NCBI GenBank assembly: GCA_002493515.1
Contig: DKYZ01000138.1
Location: forward strand, 1 to 19,874
Origin: Porphyromonadaceae bacterium UBA7087
GTDB lineage: Bacteria; Bacteroidota; Bacteroidia; Bacteroidales; Muribaculaceae
DNA: 19,874 bases
Direction: 5' to 3'
The translations under genes were made by a program, and so were the position numbers. The notes beneath the pieces were generated by a model, which saw only the letters and a list, made by a program, of their open reading frames with translations, ran no database searches and had not been told where the DNA came from. This document shows, piece after piece, positions 8,009 through 14,482 of this stretch (position 1 is its first letter; each line of letters starts with the position of its first letter).

Positions 8009-10680
8009 AACATACCCTGAAGCTTTTCCTGACCCTCCTCGCCACGGCATCACTTCCGCTGACATCGGCGGCGGCCGACGTGGAGCCCCTGGCGGTCGAC
8101 ACGATCTATAATCCCGACATCATCTACTCCCCGATTCCCAGAAGCTACGAGATCGCGGGCATTAAGGTGGAGGGTGTGTCGCACGTCGACGACTACGTCA
8201 TAATCGGATATTCCGGTCTGTCGGTGGGCGAGCGCGTCAATATCCCGGGCGACGCCCTCACCAACGCCGTGAAGCGTTTCTGGCGGCAGGGTCTCTATTC
8301 AAAGGTGGCCATAAGCGTGGAGAAGATCGCCGGCGACAAGGCGTGGCTTGTCATCAACCTGCGCCAGCAGCCCCGCATGTCGGAGATGAGGTTCTCGGGC
8401 GTGAAGGGGGGCGAGAAGAAAGACATAGAGGAGAAACTCTCGATGGTGCCCGGACAGCAGATCACGCCCAATATCGTGAACCGCGCGAAGGAGATAATAA
8501 AGAACTATTATTCCTCCAAGGGCTTCAAGAACGCGCAGGTCAACATCACGCAGGTGCCTGACATAGGCAAGGAGAACCAGGTGATTCTGGATGTCGACAT
8601 TGACCGCAACAACAAGGTCAAGGTCCATAAGATCTATATAAACGGCAACAACGTGCTCTCCGACCGCAAGGTCAAGAGGGCGATGAAGAAAACCAACGAG
8701 AACGGCGACATACTCAATCTCTTCAAGCAGAAGAAATTCGTTGATGCCGACTACCGCGACGACAAGATAAGGATAATCGACAAATACAACGAGCTGGGAT
8801 ACCGCGACGCGAAGATCCTCAGCGACAGTGTGGTCAGATACAACGACAAGGAGGTTGACGTCTATATCGACGTGGAGGAGGGCAACAAATACTACATCAG
8901 CGACATCAACTGGGTAGGCAACACCATCTACTCCACCGACGTGCTCAGCGACGTGCTCGGCATCAACCCCGGCGACGTCTACAACCAGAAGCTTCTCAAC
9001 GACCGTATGACGGGCGACGAGGACGCCGTCAGCAACCTCTATCTCGACAACGGATACCTCTTCTTCCAGCTCGTGCCCATCGAGGAGAATATCCACGGCG
9101 ACAGCATCGCCCTCCAGATGAGGGTGATCGAGGGGCCGCAGGCCAAGATCAACAGAGTGATCATCAACGGCAACGACCAGCTCTTCGAGAAGGTGATACG
9201 CCGCGACCTCAAGGTGCGCCCCGGCGACCTTTTCTCGAAGCGCGAGCTGATGAACTCGCTGCGCGAGATAGCGGCCACCGGACATTTCAACCCCGAGAAC
9301 ATGGCCCCTGACGTGCAGCCCAACCAGAACGACGGCACAGTGGACATCGCCTTCAACCTGGAGTCGAAGGCCAACGACAAGGTGCAGCTCTCGTTCGGAT
9401 GGGGACAGACGGGCGTCACCGGACAGCTCGCCTTCTCCTTCTCCAACTTCTCGATGAAGAATCTCTTCAACCCCGGCTCCTACCGGGGAATCATCCCGCG
9501 CGGCGACGGACAGACATTCTCCATCGCGGCGCAGACCAACGCGAAATACTACCAGAGCTACAGCATATCGTTCCTCGACCCGTGGTTTGGCGGCAAGCGA
9601 CCCAACTCCTTCTCGTTCAGCGCCGACTACAGCCGAATGACCGGTATCAACAACAGCTTCTACAACAACTCCTGGAGCCAGGCGGGCATGAACGCCCTCT
9701 ACAACATGAACGGCCTCTACGGCTACAACAACAGCTACTACAACGGCTACAACAACTACTACCAGAATGCCTACGACCCCAACAAGATCCTTCAGATGGC
9801 GGGCGTCACAGTAGGATTCGGAACGCGTCTGAAGTGGCCTGACGACTATTTCCAGTTCCAGGCAGCACTCTCCTACCGCTGGTATTACCTGAAGAACTGG
9901 AACTACCTGTTCGGATTCTCCAACGGTACGTCAAACTCGCTGACGCTCAACCTGAGCCTGACGCGCCAGAGCATCGACAACCCGATCTACACGCGCCGTG
10001 GCTCCACGTTCTCATTCGACGTGACCCTTACCCCGCCGGCATCGCTCTTCTCGAAAGGTAAGAACTGGGCCGAGCTCGCACGCCTCTCGGACGTCAACAA
10101 CCCCAACACCGACCAGCGCGAGGCGGCAGCCAAGCAGATGTACCGCTGGATCGAATATTACAAGATACGCTTCAAGAGCCGCACATACACGCCGCTCACC
10201 GACCCCAACGGCAACTTCACGCTCGTGCTCATGACCCGCGCCGACTTCGGACTGCTCGGCTCATACAACAAGAACTACAAGACGCCTTTCGAGACTTTCT
10301 ATTTCGGCGGCGACGGCATGTCGGGAAGCTACACCTACGCCACGGAGACTGTGGCGATGCGCGGCTACGAGAACGGACAGTTCACCCCCTACGGATACGA
10401 GGGATACGCCTACGGACGCTTCGGAATGGAGCTGAGGTTCCCCTTCATGCTGCAGCCTACCACCACCATCTACGCCCTGGCGTTCGCCGAGGCGGGCAAC
10501 TGCTGGTATGACATCAAGGACTTCTCCCCCTTCAATCTCAAGCGCAGCGCCGGCGTCGGAGTCCGCCTGTATCTCTCGATGCTCGGATTCCTCGGCATCG
10601 ACTGGGGATATGGCTTCGACAAGGTGTGGGGACGCCGCGGAGGCAGCCAGCTCCACTTCGTGCTCGGACAGGAGTTTTAA
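8005..10680 (+). CDS. bamA: Outer-membrane protein assembly factor BamA
   Basis: 891 residues with a signal peptide (MKHTLK..., cleavage near SAAA, residue ~28). The periplasmic part (about 45-455) consists of repeated POTRA units, recognisable by recurring I-G-N/V-S and GY.DA/GYLF segments; five fit the length. The C-terminal Omp85 barrel runs from about 460 to 891 with the loop-6 motif MRGY at residues 785-788 (R786 corresponds to the conserved Arg of VRGF/Y) and ends in Phe, as expected for a BAM substrate signal. The protein folds and inserts other outer-membrane proteins. It is longer than E. coli BamA (810); part of the excess is an Asn/Tyr-rich stretch at about residues 553-592. The open frame extends upstream inside uppS, but ATG 8005 is the start because the signal peptide begins there. 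Confidence 0.96.
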   Translation: MKHTLKLFLTLLATASLPLTSAAADVEPLAVDTIYNPDIIYSPIPRSYEIAGIKVEGVSHVDDYVIIGYSGLSVGERVNIPGDALTNAVKRFWRQGLYSKVAISVEKIAGDKAWLVINLRQQPRMSEMRFSGVKGGEKKDIEEKLSMVPGQQITPNIVNRAKEIIKNYYSSKGFKNAQVNITQVPDIGKENQVILDVDIDRNNKVKVHKIYINGNNVLSDRKVKRAMKKTNENGDILNLFKQKKFVDADYRDDKIRIIDKYNELGYRDAKILSDSVVRYNDKEVDVYIDVEEGNKYYISDINWVGNTIYSTDVLSDVLGINPGDVYNQKLLNDRMTGDEDAVSNLYLDNGYLFFQLVPIEENIHGDSIALQMRVIEGPQAKINRVIINGNDQLFEKVIRRDLKVRPGDLFSKRELMNSLREIAATGHFNPENMAPDVQPNQNDGTVDIAFNLESKANDKVQLSFGWGQTGVTGQLAFSFSNFSMKNLFNPGSYRGIIPRGDGQTFSIAAQTNAKYYQSYSISFLDPWFGGKRPNSFSFSADYSRMTGINNSFYNNSWSQAGMNALYNMNGLYGYNNSYYNGYNNYYQNAYDPNKILQMAGVTVGFGTRLKWPDDYFQFQAALSYRWYYLKNWNYLFGFSNGTSNSLTLNLSLTRQSIDNPIYTRRGSTFSFDVTLTPPASLFSKGKNWAELARLSDVNNPNTDQREAAAKQMYRWIEYYKIRFKSRTYTPLTDPNGNFTLVLMTRADFGLLGSYNKNYKTPFETFYFGGDGMSGSYTYATETVAMRGYENGQFTPYGYEGYAYGRFGMELRFPFMLQPTTTIYALAFAEAGNCWYDIKDFSPFNLKRSAGVGVRLYLSMLGFLGIDWGYGFDKVWGRRGGSQLHFVLGQEF

Positions 10681-10746
10681 ACTTTATTCACAGACAATGG
10701 TTTAAACTACAGGCGCCAGTGCCTATCTATGTTAAGAAAATCACAT

Positions 10747-11271
10747 ATGAAGATAATGAAAAAGACTTTAACGGCGATATGCGCGCTCATCCTGGGGTGC
10801 GCCGCCGTGTCAGCCCAGAAATTCGCGTTGGTCGACATGGACTATATCCTGCGCAACGTCCCGGCCTACGAGATGGCCAACGAGCAGCTCAACCAGGTGT
10901 CGATGCGCTGGGAGAAAGAGGTTAACGAGCTCTCGAAAGAGGCCGAGACCATGTATAAGAACTATCAGAGCGACATGGTGTTCCTCACCGACGAGCAGAA
11001 AAAGAAACGCGAGGAGGAGATCGTGGCCAAGGAGAAGGAGGTCACCGACACCCGCTACAAGTATTTCGGCCCGGAGGGTGAGCTCTACAAGAAGCGCCAG
11101 AGCCTGATGAAGCCTATCCAGGAAGATGTCTACAACGCCGTCAAGGCAGTGGCCGAGGAGAAGGGCTATCAGACGATTTTCGACCGCGCGTCGTCGCAGA
11201 GCATCGTTTTCGCCTCCCCGCGTATCGACGTCAGCAACGATGTGCTCGCCAAATTGGGTTATTCCAAATAA
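10747..11271 (+). CDS. Periplasmic chaperone, OmpH/Skp family (first copy)
   Basis: 174 residues from ATG 10747; ATG 10729 (six residues longer) and ATG 10756 (three shorter, beginning MKKTLTAI) are also possible, and all give the same signal peptide, cleaved near VSAQ. The mature protein begins with the family strand FALVDMDYILRNVPAY and continues into a long charged coiled coil (about residues 45-130, many E/K/Q), the tentacle-like helices of Skp, then returns to a short beta strand (IVFAS). Skp binds unfolded outer-membrane proteins in the periplasm and hands them to BamA, encoded 66 nt upstream. No terminator separates it from bamA, so it is likely the last gene of the primary transcript. 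Confidence 0.9.
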   Translation: MKIMKKTLTAICALILGCAAVSAQKFALVDMDYILRNVPAYEMANEQLNQVSMRWEKEVNELSKEAETMYKNYQSDMVFLTDEQKKKREEEIVAKEKEVTDTRYKYFGPEGELYKKRQSLMKPIQEDVYNAVKAVAEEKGYQTIFDRASSQSIVFASPRIDVSNDVLAKLGYSK

Positions 11272-11285
11272 TTTAGTTAATTTTG
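11254..11285 (+). promoter_or_regulatory. Internal promoter before the second skp copy
   Basis: TTG at 11254-11256, a 21-nt spacer and TAATTTTG at 11278-11285 fit the Bacteroidetes consensus. The -35-side element lies within the last codons of the first skp gene. It would give a leader of about 85 nt containing a GC-rich hairpin (GGCG/CGCC around 11312-11322). Confidence 0.7.
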
Positions 11286-11376
11286 CAGACTATTAGCGGA
11301 GCCGGGGCGACGGCGTCACGCCGGCTTCGCGACACAACTACTTCAATAACGAACAAATCTTTACAATCTCAAGACA

Positions 11377-11883
11377 ATGATTAAGAAATTAATGCTGGTG
11401 GCAGCCCTGTTGCTCCCCATGTTCGCCTCTGCGCAGTCCGTCAAGATCGGGCTTGTAGACATGCAGTCAATCCTCACCCTGATGCCGGAGACCAAGGCGG
11501 CCCAGACCCAGATTGCCGACGTCAGCAAGAAGTATGAGGACGAGTATGCCAAGCTCAACGAGGAGATGCAGCGCATGTATGAGCAGATCCAGCAGATGAG
11601 CGAAGACGAGCCTGCGGCAATCAAGGAGCGCAAGACGCGCGATTTCGCCGACAAGCAGCAGAAGATACAGCAGTTTCTCCAGACTGCCGACCAGGACATC
11701 CAGAAGCTCCAGAGCGACCTCATGGCTCCCATCGTGGCCAAAATCCACACAGCGGTGGAGTCGGTGGGCAAAGAGGGGGGCTACACACTTATACAGCCTC
11801 TCGACCAGCAGCTCGTGCTCTATTACCAGGAGCCCTGTTCCGACATCACGTCGCTTGTGAAGGCCAAGCTGGGCCTCCAGTAA
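11377..11883 (+). CDS. Periplasmic chaperone, OmpH/Skp family (second copy)
   Basis: 168 residues. Signal peptide MIKKLMLVAALLLPMFASA with cleavage before Gln20, then the OmpH opening strand VKIGLVDMQSILTLMPE. A charged coiled coil covers about residues 45-125 (Gln-rich, with EEMQRMYEQIQQM), followed by the C-terminal beta element YTLIQPLDQQLVLYY. Sequence similarity to the upstream copy is limited to the fold pattern, so this is an old tandem duplication rather than a recent one. It has its own promoter (11254-11285) and a strong terminator (11923-11963), so its level can be set separately from that of the bamA transcript. Known role of the family: holding unfolded outer-membrane proteins; division of labour between the two copies is unknown. 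Confidence 0.9.
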   Translation: MIKKLMLVAALLLPMFASAQSVKIGLVDMQSILTLMPETKAAQTQIADVSKKYEDEYAKLNEEMQRMYEQIQQMSEDEPAAIKERKTRDFADKQQKIQQFLQTADQDIQKLQSDLMAPIVAKIHTAVESVGKEGGYTLIQPLDQQLVLYYQEPCSDITSLVKAKLGLQ

Positions 11884-11922
11884 GGGGCGGCGTTTCCTGT
11901 CAGTGAGGACAAATCAGATTAC

Positions 11923-11963
11923 AAAGGGGCGTGCCCGATGAGGCGGCGCCCCTTATATTTTCC
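11923..11963 (+). terminator. Intrinsic terminator of the bamA-skp operon
   Basis: Perfect 8-bp stem AAGGGGCG (11924-11931) / CGCCCCTT (11947-11954) followed by ATATTTTCCC. It begins 40 nt after the skp stop and ends about 20 nt before the murI start. Confidence 0.82.
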
Positions 11964-11984
11964 CTTAATATATTCGTTACTTCC

Positions 11985-12800
11985 ATGCAGATAGGCGTTT
12001 TCGATTCCGGCTACGGCGGTCTGACGATTCTCCGCCAGATACGCAAGCTGCTTCCTCAGTATGATTACCTGTATCTGGGCGACAATGCCCGCGCTCCATA
12101 TGGCTCGCGCTCTTTCGACGTGGTCTACGAGTTCACGCTCCAGGCCGTGGAGGAGCTTTTCGACAGGGGGTGTCCCCTGGTGATCCTGGCGTGCAACACC
12201 GCCTCGGCGAAGGCCCTGCGCTCCATCCAGCAGAACGACGTGCCGCGCATCGACCCTGACCGCAGGGTGCTCGGGGTGATACGCCCTACGGTGGAGGCGC
12301 TTGACGCGGTCACCGATTCCCGCCATATAGGGGTGCTCGCCACTCCGGGCACCGTGAAGAGCCATTCATACACGATGGAGGTGGGGAAACTCTACCCGGA
12401 GATGATTGTCACAGAGCAGGCGTGCCCGATGTGGGTGCCGCTTGTGGAGAACAACGAGGCCCTGTCGCCCGGCGCGGATTATTTTGTGGAGAAGTATATC
12501 AACTCCATCATGCTGACCGACCCGATGATCGACACTCTCGTGCTGGGCTGCACCCATTACCCCCTTCTGCTGCCAAAGCTGGAGATGTACGCCCCTCCGG
12601 GAGTGAGGATACTGCCGCAGGGCGACCTGGTGGCGGAAAGCCTGAGGAACTATCTCGCGCGCCATCCCGACATCGTGAGCCGATGCTCGCAGAATGGGAC
12701 GGTGGAATACCTCACGACGGAGAATACAGACAAGTTTGACGACCTTGCCTCCCTGTTCATGGGGCAGACCGTAAAAAGCACTAAGATAACATTGACCTGA
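11985..12800 (+). CDS. murI: Glutamate racemase
   Basis: 271 residues, converting L- to D-glutamate for peptidoglycan synthesis in the cytosol. The motifs of the Asp/Glu racemase family are all there: DSGYGG at residues 7-12 (D7 and S8), the first catalytic cysteine C70 in the CNTAS motif, and the second, C189, in GCTHYPLL with H191. Length is typical (260-280). ATG 11985 is chosen because the family begins MxIGVFDSG; an in-frame GTG at 11931 would run through the terminator stem of the preceding operon. A possible -7 element just upstream (TATATTCG, 11969-11976) has one mismatch to TAnnTTTG and no clear partner, so the promoter is uncertain. It follows the bamA-skp cluster, an order I recall from other Bacteroidales. 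Confidence 0.95.
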   Translation: MQIGVFDSGYGGLTILRQIRKLLPQYDYLYLGDNARAPYGSRSFDVVYEFTLQAVEELFDRGCPLVILACNTASAKALRSIQQNDVPRIDPDRRVLGVIRPTVEALDAVTDSRHIGVLATPGTVKSHSYTMEVGKLYPEMIVTEQACPMWVPLVENNEALSPGADYFVEKYINSIMLTDPMIDTLVLGCTHYPLLLPKLEMYAPPGVRILPQGDLVAESLRNYLARHPDIVSRCSQNGTVEYLTTENTDKFDDLASLFMGQTVKSTKITLT

Positions 12801-12845
12801 AACCGGAAGGGCGCCCTCAGCGACGCCTGTAAAAACAACAAGCTT

Positions 12846-13124
12846 ATGAAAACTCTTGAAGAGATAAAGACCGAGATAAGGGAGAGCCTTATGGTCCCTG
12901 CAAAGGCAGTGGAGCTGCTCGACGCGTATATAGCCGCGAATCCCTCCGACGACGAGGCGCTGACGCTTCGCGGGATGAAACACTGGTCGCTCGGAGAGCG
13001 TGCGCTCGCCATCAACGATTACCTTGAGGCTATCCGCATCAATCCCGACAGCAAGGCGCGCCAGGCGCTGCAGGCCACAAACGATATCCTTGACTACTAC
13101 AACAAGGATCTCTACAATCCCTGA
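12846..13124 (+). CDS. Small tetratricopeptide-repeat protein
   Basis: 92 residues, no signal peptide, so cytosolic. Helical throughout, with TPR-type spacing: one unit around AVELLDAYIAANPSDDEALTLRG and another around ALAINDYLEAIRINPDSKARQAL, showing the usual conserved small/large residue positions and the NP turn at the end of each. The C-terminus ends in an aromatic-rich helix (ILDYYNKDLYNP). It follows murI by 45 nt without a terminator, so the two are probably co-transcribed. TPR folds bind other proteins; the partner cannot be deduced. I recall similar short TPR proteins in Bacteroidales but cannot name an ortholog. Confidence 0.8.
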   Translation: MKTLEEIKTEIRESLMVPAKAVELLDAYIAANPSDDEALTLRGMKHWSLGERALAINDYLEAIRINPDSKARQALQATNDILDYYNKDLYNP

Positions 13125-13140
13125 TTGCCCTGCAGACCGG

Positions 13141-13476
13141 TCAGTGCGTCTCCCAGGGCATCTGCATGCGGGAGGCGGGGCGTGTGCTGAATAATCCGGA
13201 TGCGGAGGCGGAATATGCCTGCGCTGCGGATGCGGGGGTGGCCGTGATGCCTGTATAGAGCATCAGCGGACGCTCCTCGCTCCAGCCCCGGCTGTGGTTG
13301 CGGATGAACAGTGTGCACAGGCCCCGGAGCTTGCGGCAATGGTAGCGTATCTCGCTCAGGACGTCGGTCATGCTTGAGGCGGTGTTGATCATGAACTCCG
13401 TTATGGTGCGTCCGTGCATGGAGAGGCGGGCGTATATGCGGTCGCCCCGGCTGATTGATTTTCTGGTGGTATTCAT
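13141..13476 (-). CDS. Small protein of unknown function
   Basis: 111 residues, basic, no signal peptide or membrane segment. The first ~75 residues look like a compact folded domain (RIYARLSMHGRTITEFMINT, then a helix with Arg/His, then CTLFIRNHSRGWS); the last ~35 are a low-complexity Ala/Ser tail (ASAAQAYSASASG). I do not recognise a family with certainty. Support for its being a real gene: an ATG start, a perfect Bacteroidetes -7 element 29 nt upstream on the same strand (13505-13512), and a beta-alpha-like residue pattern. It converges with the TPR gene, only 16 nt apart. A competing minus-strand frame at 13112-13543 is His/Pro/Arg-rich and is rejected as a shadow. Confidence 0.65.
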   Translation of the reverse strand: MNTTRKSISRGDRIYARLSMHGRTITEFMINTASSMTDVLSEIRYHCRKLRGLCTLFIRNHSRGWSEERPLMLYTGITATPASAAQAYSASASGLFSTRPASRMQMPWETH

Positions 13477-13512
13477 AATTTTGCGTTGTTTTTGTTTTAC
13501 GATGCAAAATTA
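13476..13512. repeat. Inverted repeat overlapping promoter and start codon
   Basis: TAATTTTGC (13476-13484) and GCAAAATTA (13504-13512) are perfect 9-nt inverted arms separated by 19 nt. One arm is the minus-strand -7 element; the other starts at the first base of the small gene's ATG and itself reads as a plus-strand -7 element. It may be an operator, two divergent promoters, or chance given the AT content. Confidence 0.4.
13505..13512 (-). promoter_or_regulatory. Minus-strand -7 element for the small unknown gene
   Basis: Read on the minus strand this is TAATTTTG, an exact TAnnTTTG match, 29 nt before the ATG at 13476. A convincing TTTG at the right upstream distance is not visible. The element is one arm of an inverted repeat described separately. 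Confidence 0.55.
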
Positions 13513-13650
13513 CCCCATACCGCTGCCAACAGTTTGCAGTCAAATTTTAAATTATGTTAAATCCATTCTGATTTATGCGCGATAAGGACGCAAGCCGCGC
13601 CTAAATCAATCTTTTCATGCCGTTTGCTTGCCTGTTTAGGAAAAAGAAGC
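13513..13650. other. Intergenic stretch without a visible gene
   Basis: AT-rich spacer between the promoter of the minus-strand small gene and the tRNA promoter. Short frames crossing it have no coding character. It may contain the -33 regions of both divergent promoters; nothing else is evident. Confidence 0.5.
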
Positions 13651-13658
13651 TATCTTTG
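13628..13658 (+). promoter_or_regulatory. Promoter of tRNA-Leu
   Basis: TTG 13628-13630, a 20-nt spacer and TATCTTTG 13651-13658 match the Bacteroidetes consensus. The tRNA starts 47 nt downstream of the -7 element. Confidence 0.75.
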
Positions 13659-13704
13659 CGCTGCGAAACCTTGACGGGCTTCGCGATTATCCGCTTATCC
13701 GGAT

Positions 13705-13789
13705 GCAGGAATGGTGGAATGGTAGACACGAGGGACTTAAAATCCCTTGGCCTTTACCGGCTGTGTGGGTTCGAGTCCCACTTCCTGTA
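13705..13789 (+). tRNA. tRNA-Leu, anticodon UAA
   Basis: 85 nt including the discriminator A. The acceptor stem pairs GCAGGAA with TTCCTGT (first pair G-U, as in other bacterial tRNA-Leu). The D-arm has GGTGGAATGGTAGACAC. The anticodon stem AGGGA/TCCCT encloses the loop CTTAAAA with anticodon TAA. The long variable arm typical of class II tRNAs is present (TGGCCTTTACCGGCTG region). The T-arm is GTGGG TTCGAGT CCCAC. The 3' CCA is not encoded exactly (CCC follows the discriminator), so it would be added after transcription. Confidence 0.96.
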
Positions 13790-13798
13790 CCCACTGAC

Positions 13799-13839
13799 AA
13801 CGGGGCGCCGTCGCAATCGATGTCGCCCCGTTTTCTTTT
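13799..13839 (+). terminator. Intrinsic terminator after tRNA-Leu
   Basis: Perfect 9-bp stem AACGGGGCG (13799-13807) / CGCCCCGTT (13824-13832), running into TTTCTTTT. It ends only about 11 nt before the ATG of the next gene. Confidence 0.85.
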
Positions 13840-13850
13840 AGTTACATATC

Positions 13851-14402
13851 ATGGTAAAGAATTTATTTTTTGTTACACTCGCCGTAATGGCGTTATGCTC
13901 ATGCAAGACCCTCACTCCCGAGCAGCAGGCTGCCAAGGAGATCAAGGAGGCGTTGCAGGAGAAGGCGGATTCGATGAAATTCACTTTCGCCGACAAGTCG
14001 CTCACTGATATGGATTTCGTATTGGAGGCGGGAAGCCTGGTGTTCAAGAACGGCACACGGGCTTACGTCAATTCCTCCACCAACTATATAGCCGTCTCGG
14101 GCGACAAGGCTGTGGTGCAGGTGGCTCCCTACAACAGCGGCGGCCCGAACGGCATCGGTGGGGTAACGGTGGAGGGAACTCCCTCCCACTTCAAGATCAA
14201 GACCGACAAGAAAGGGAACCGCCAGGCGTCATTCAGCGTGACGGGCATCAACATCTCGGCCACCGTGTCGATTACCCTCATCAAGGATTCCAACCGTGCC
14301 ATAGCGCTGGTGAATCCCAACTTCAACTCTAACAGCATCACCCTCGACGGAAGCATCGTGGCTCCCTCCAACAGCTCCGTAATCCAGGGCCGCGGCTGGT
14401 GA
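13851..14402 (+). CDS. DUF4251-family lipoprotein
   Basis: 183 residues. A lipoprotein signal peptide ends in LCSC with the lipidated Cys at residue 18. After a short Gln/Lys/Glu-rich helix, the mature part is a beta-rich domain with FVLEAGSLVFKNGTRAYVNSSTNYIAVSGDKAVVQVAPY, which is the pattern of the Bacteroidales DUF4251 family. It continues with GPNGIGGVTVEG and ends in hydroxylated, Asn/Ser-rich strands. Function is not known; it is an envelope protein. It has no evident promoter of its own: the tRNA terminator ends 11 nt before its ATG, so expression would need read-through from the tRNA promoter or an unrecognised promoter. It converges with the minus-strand gene at 14483, with a long palindrome between. 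Confidence 0.82.
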   Translation: MVKNLFFVTLAVMALCSCKTLTPEQQAAKEIKEALQEKADSMKFTFADKSLTDMDFVLEAGSLVFKNGTRAYVNSSTNYIAVSGDKAVVQVAPYNSGGPNGIGGVTVEGTPSHFKIKTDKKGNRQASFSVTGINISATVSITLIKDSNRAIALVNPNFNSNSITLDGSIVAPSNSSVIQGRGW

Positions 14403-14414
14403 CAGGAACACAGC

Positions 14415-14466
14415 ATAAGAATGAATCGGGTATGAAAGCATGCTTTCATACCCGATTCATTCTTAT
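14415..14466. terminator. 52-bp perfect palindrome between convergent genes (likely bidirectional terminator)
   Basis: Base-by-base comparison shows 26 consecutive complementary pairs around the centre at 14440/14441 (GCATGC at the middle), with no spacer and no mismatch. The stem holds a GC block in its middle and is AT-rich at both outer ends. It lies between the stop of the DUF4251 gene (14402) and the stop of the minus-strand gene (14483), where a shared bidirectional terminator would be expected. There is no long T-run after it on either strand, so the AT-rich outer stem would have to serve. The perfection and length are unusual for a terminator. Confidence 0.7.
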
Positions 14467-14482
14467 ACTGATGATTTATATC

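Noticed and set aside
8299..9285. Long minus-strand open frame (328 codons) opposite bamA
   Set aside because: Antisense shadow with repetitive Val/Asp/Leu/His composition; bamA on the plus strand is certain.
13112..13543. 143-codon minus-strand frame overlapping the small unknown gene
   Set aside because: Composition is His/Pro/Arg-rich as expected of a shadow; the overlapping 111-codon frame has the ATG placed correctly behind the -7 element.
13705..14402. Integrative element inserted at tRNA-Leu
   Set aside because: No integrase in the window and no copy of the tRNA 3' end downstream that would mark an attachment site.
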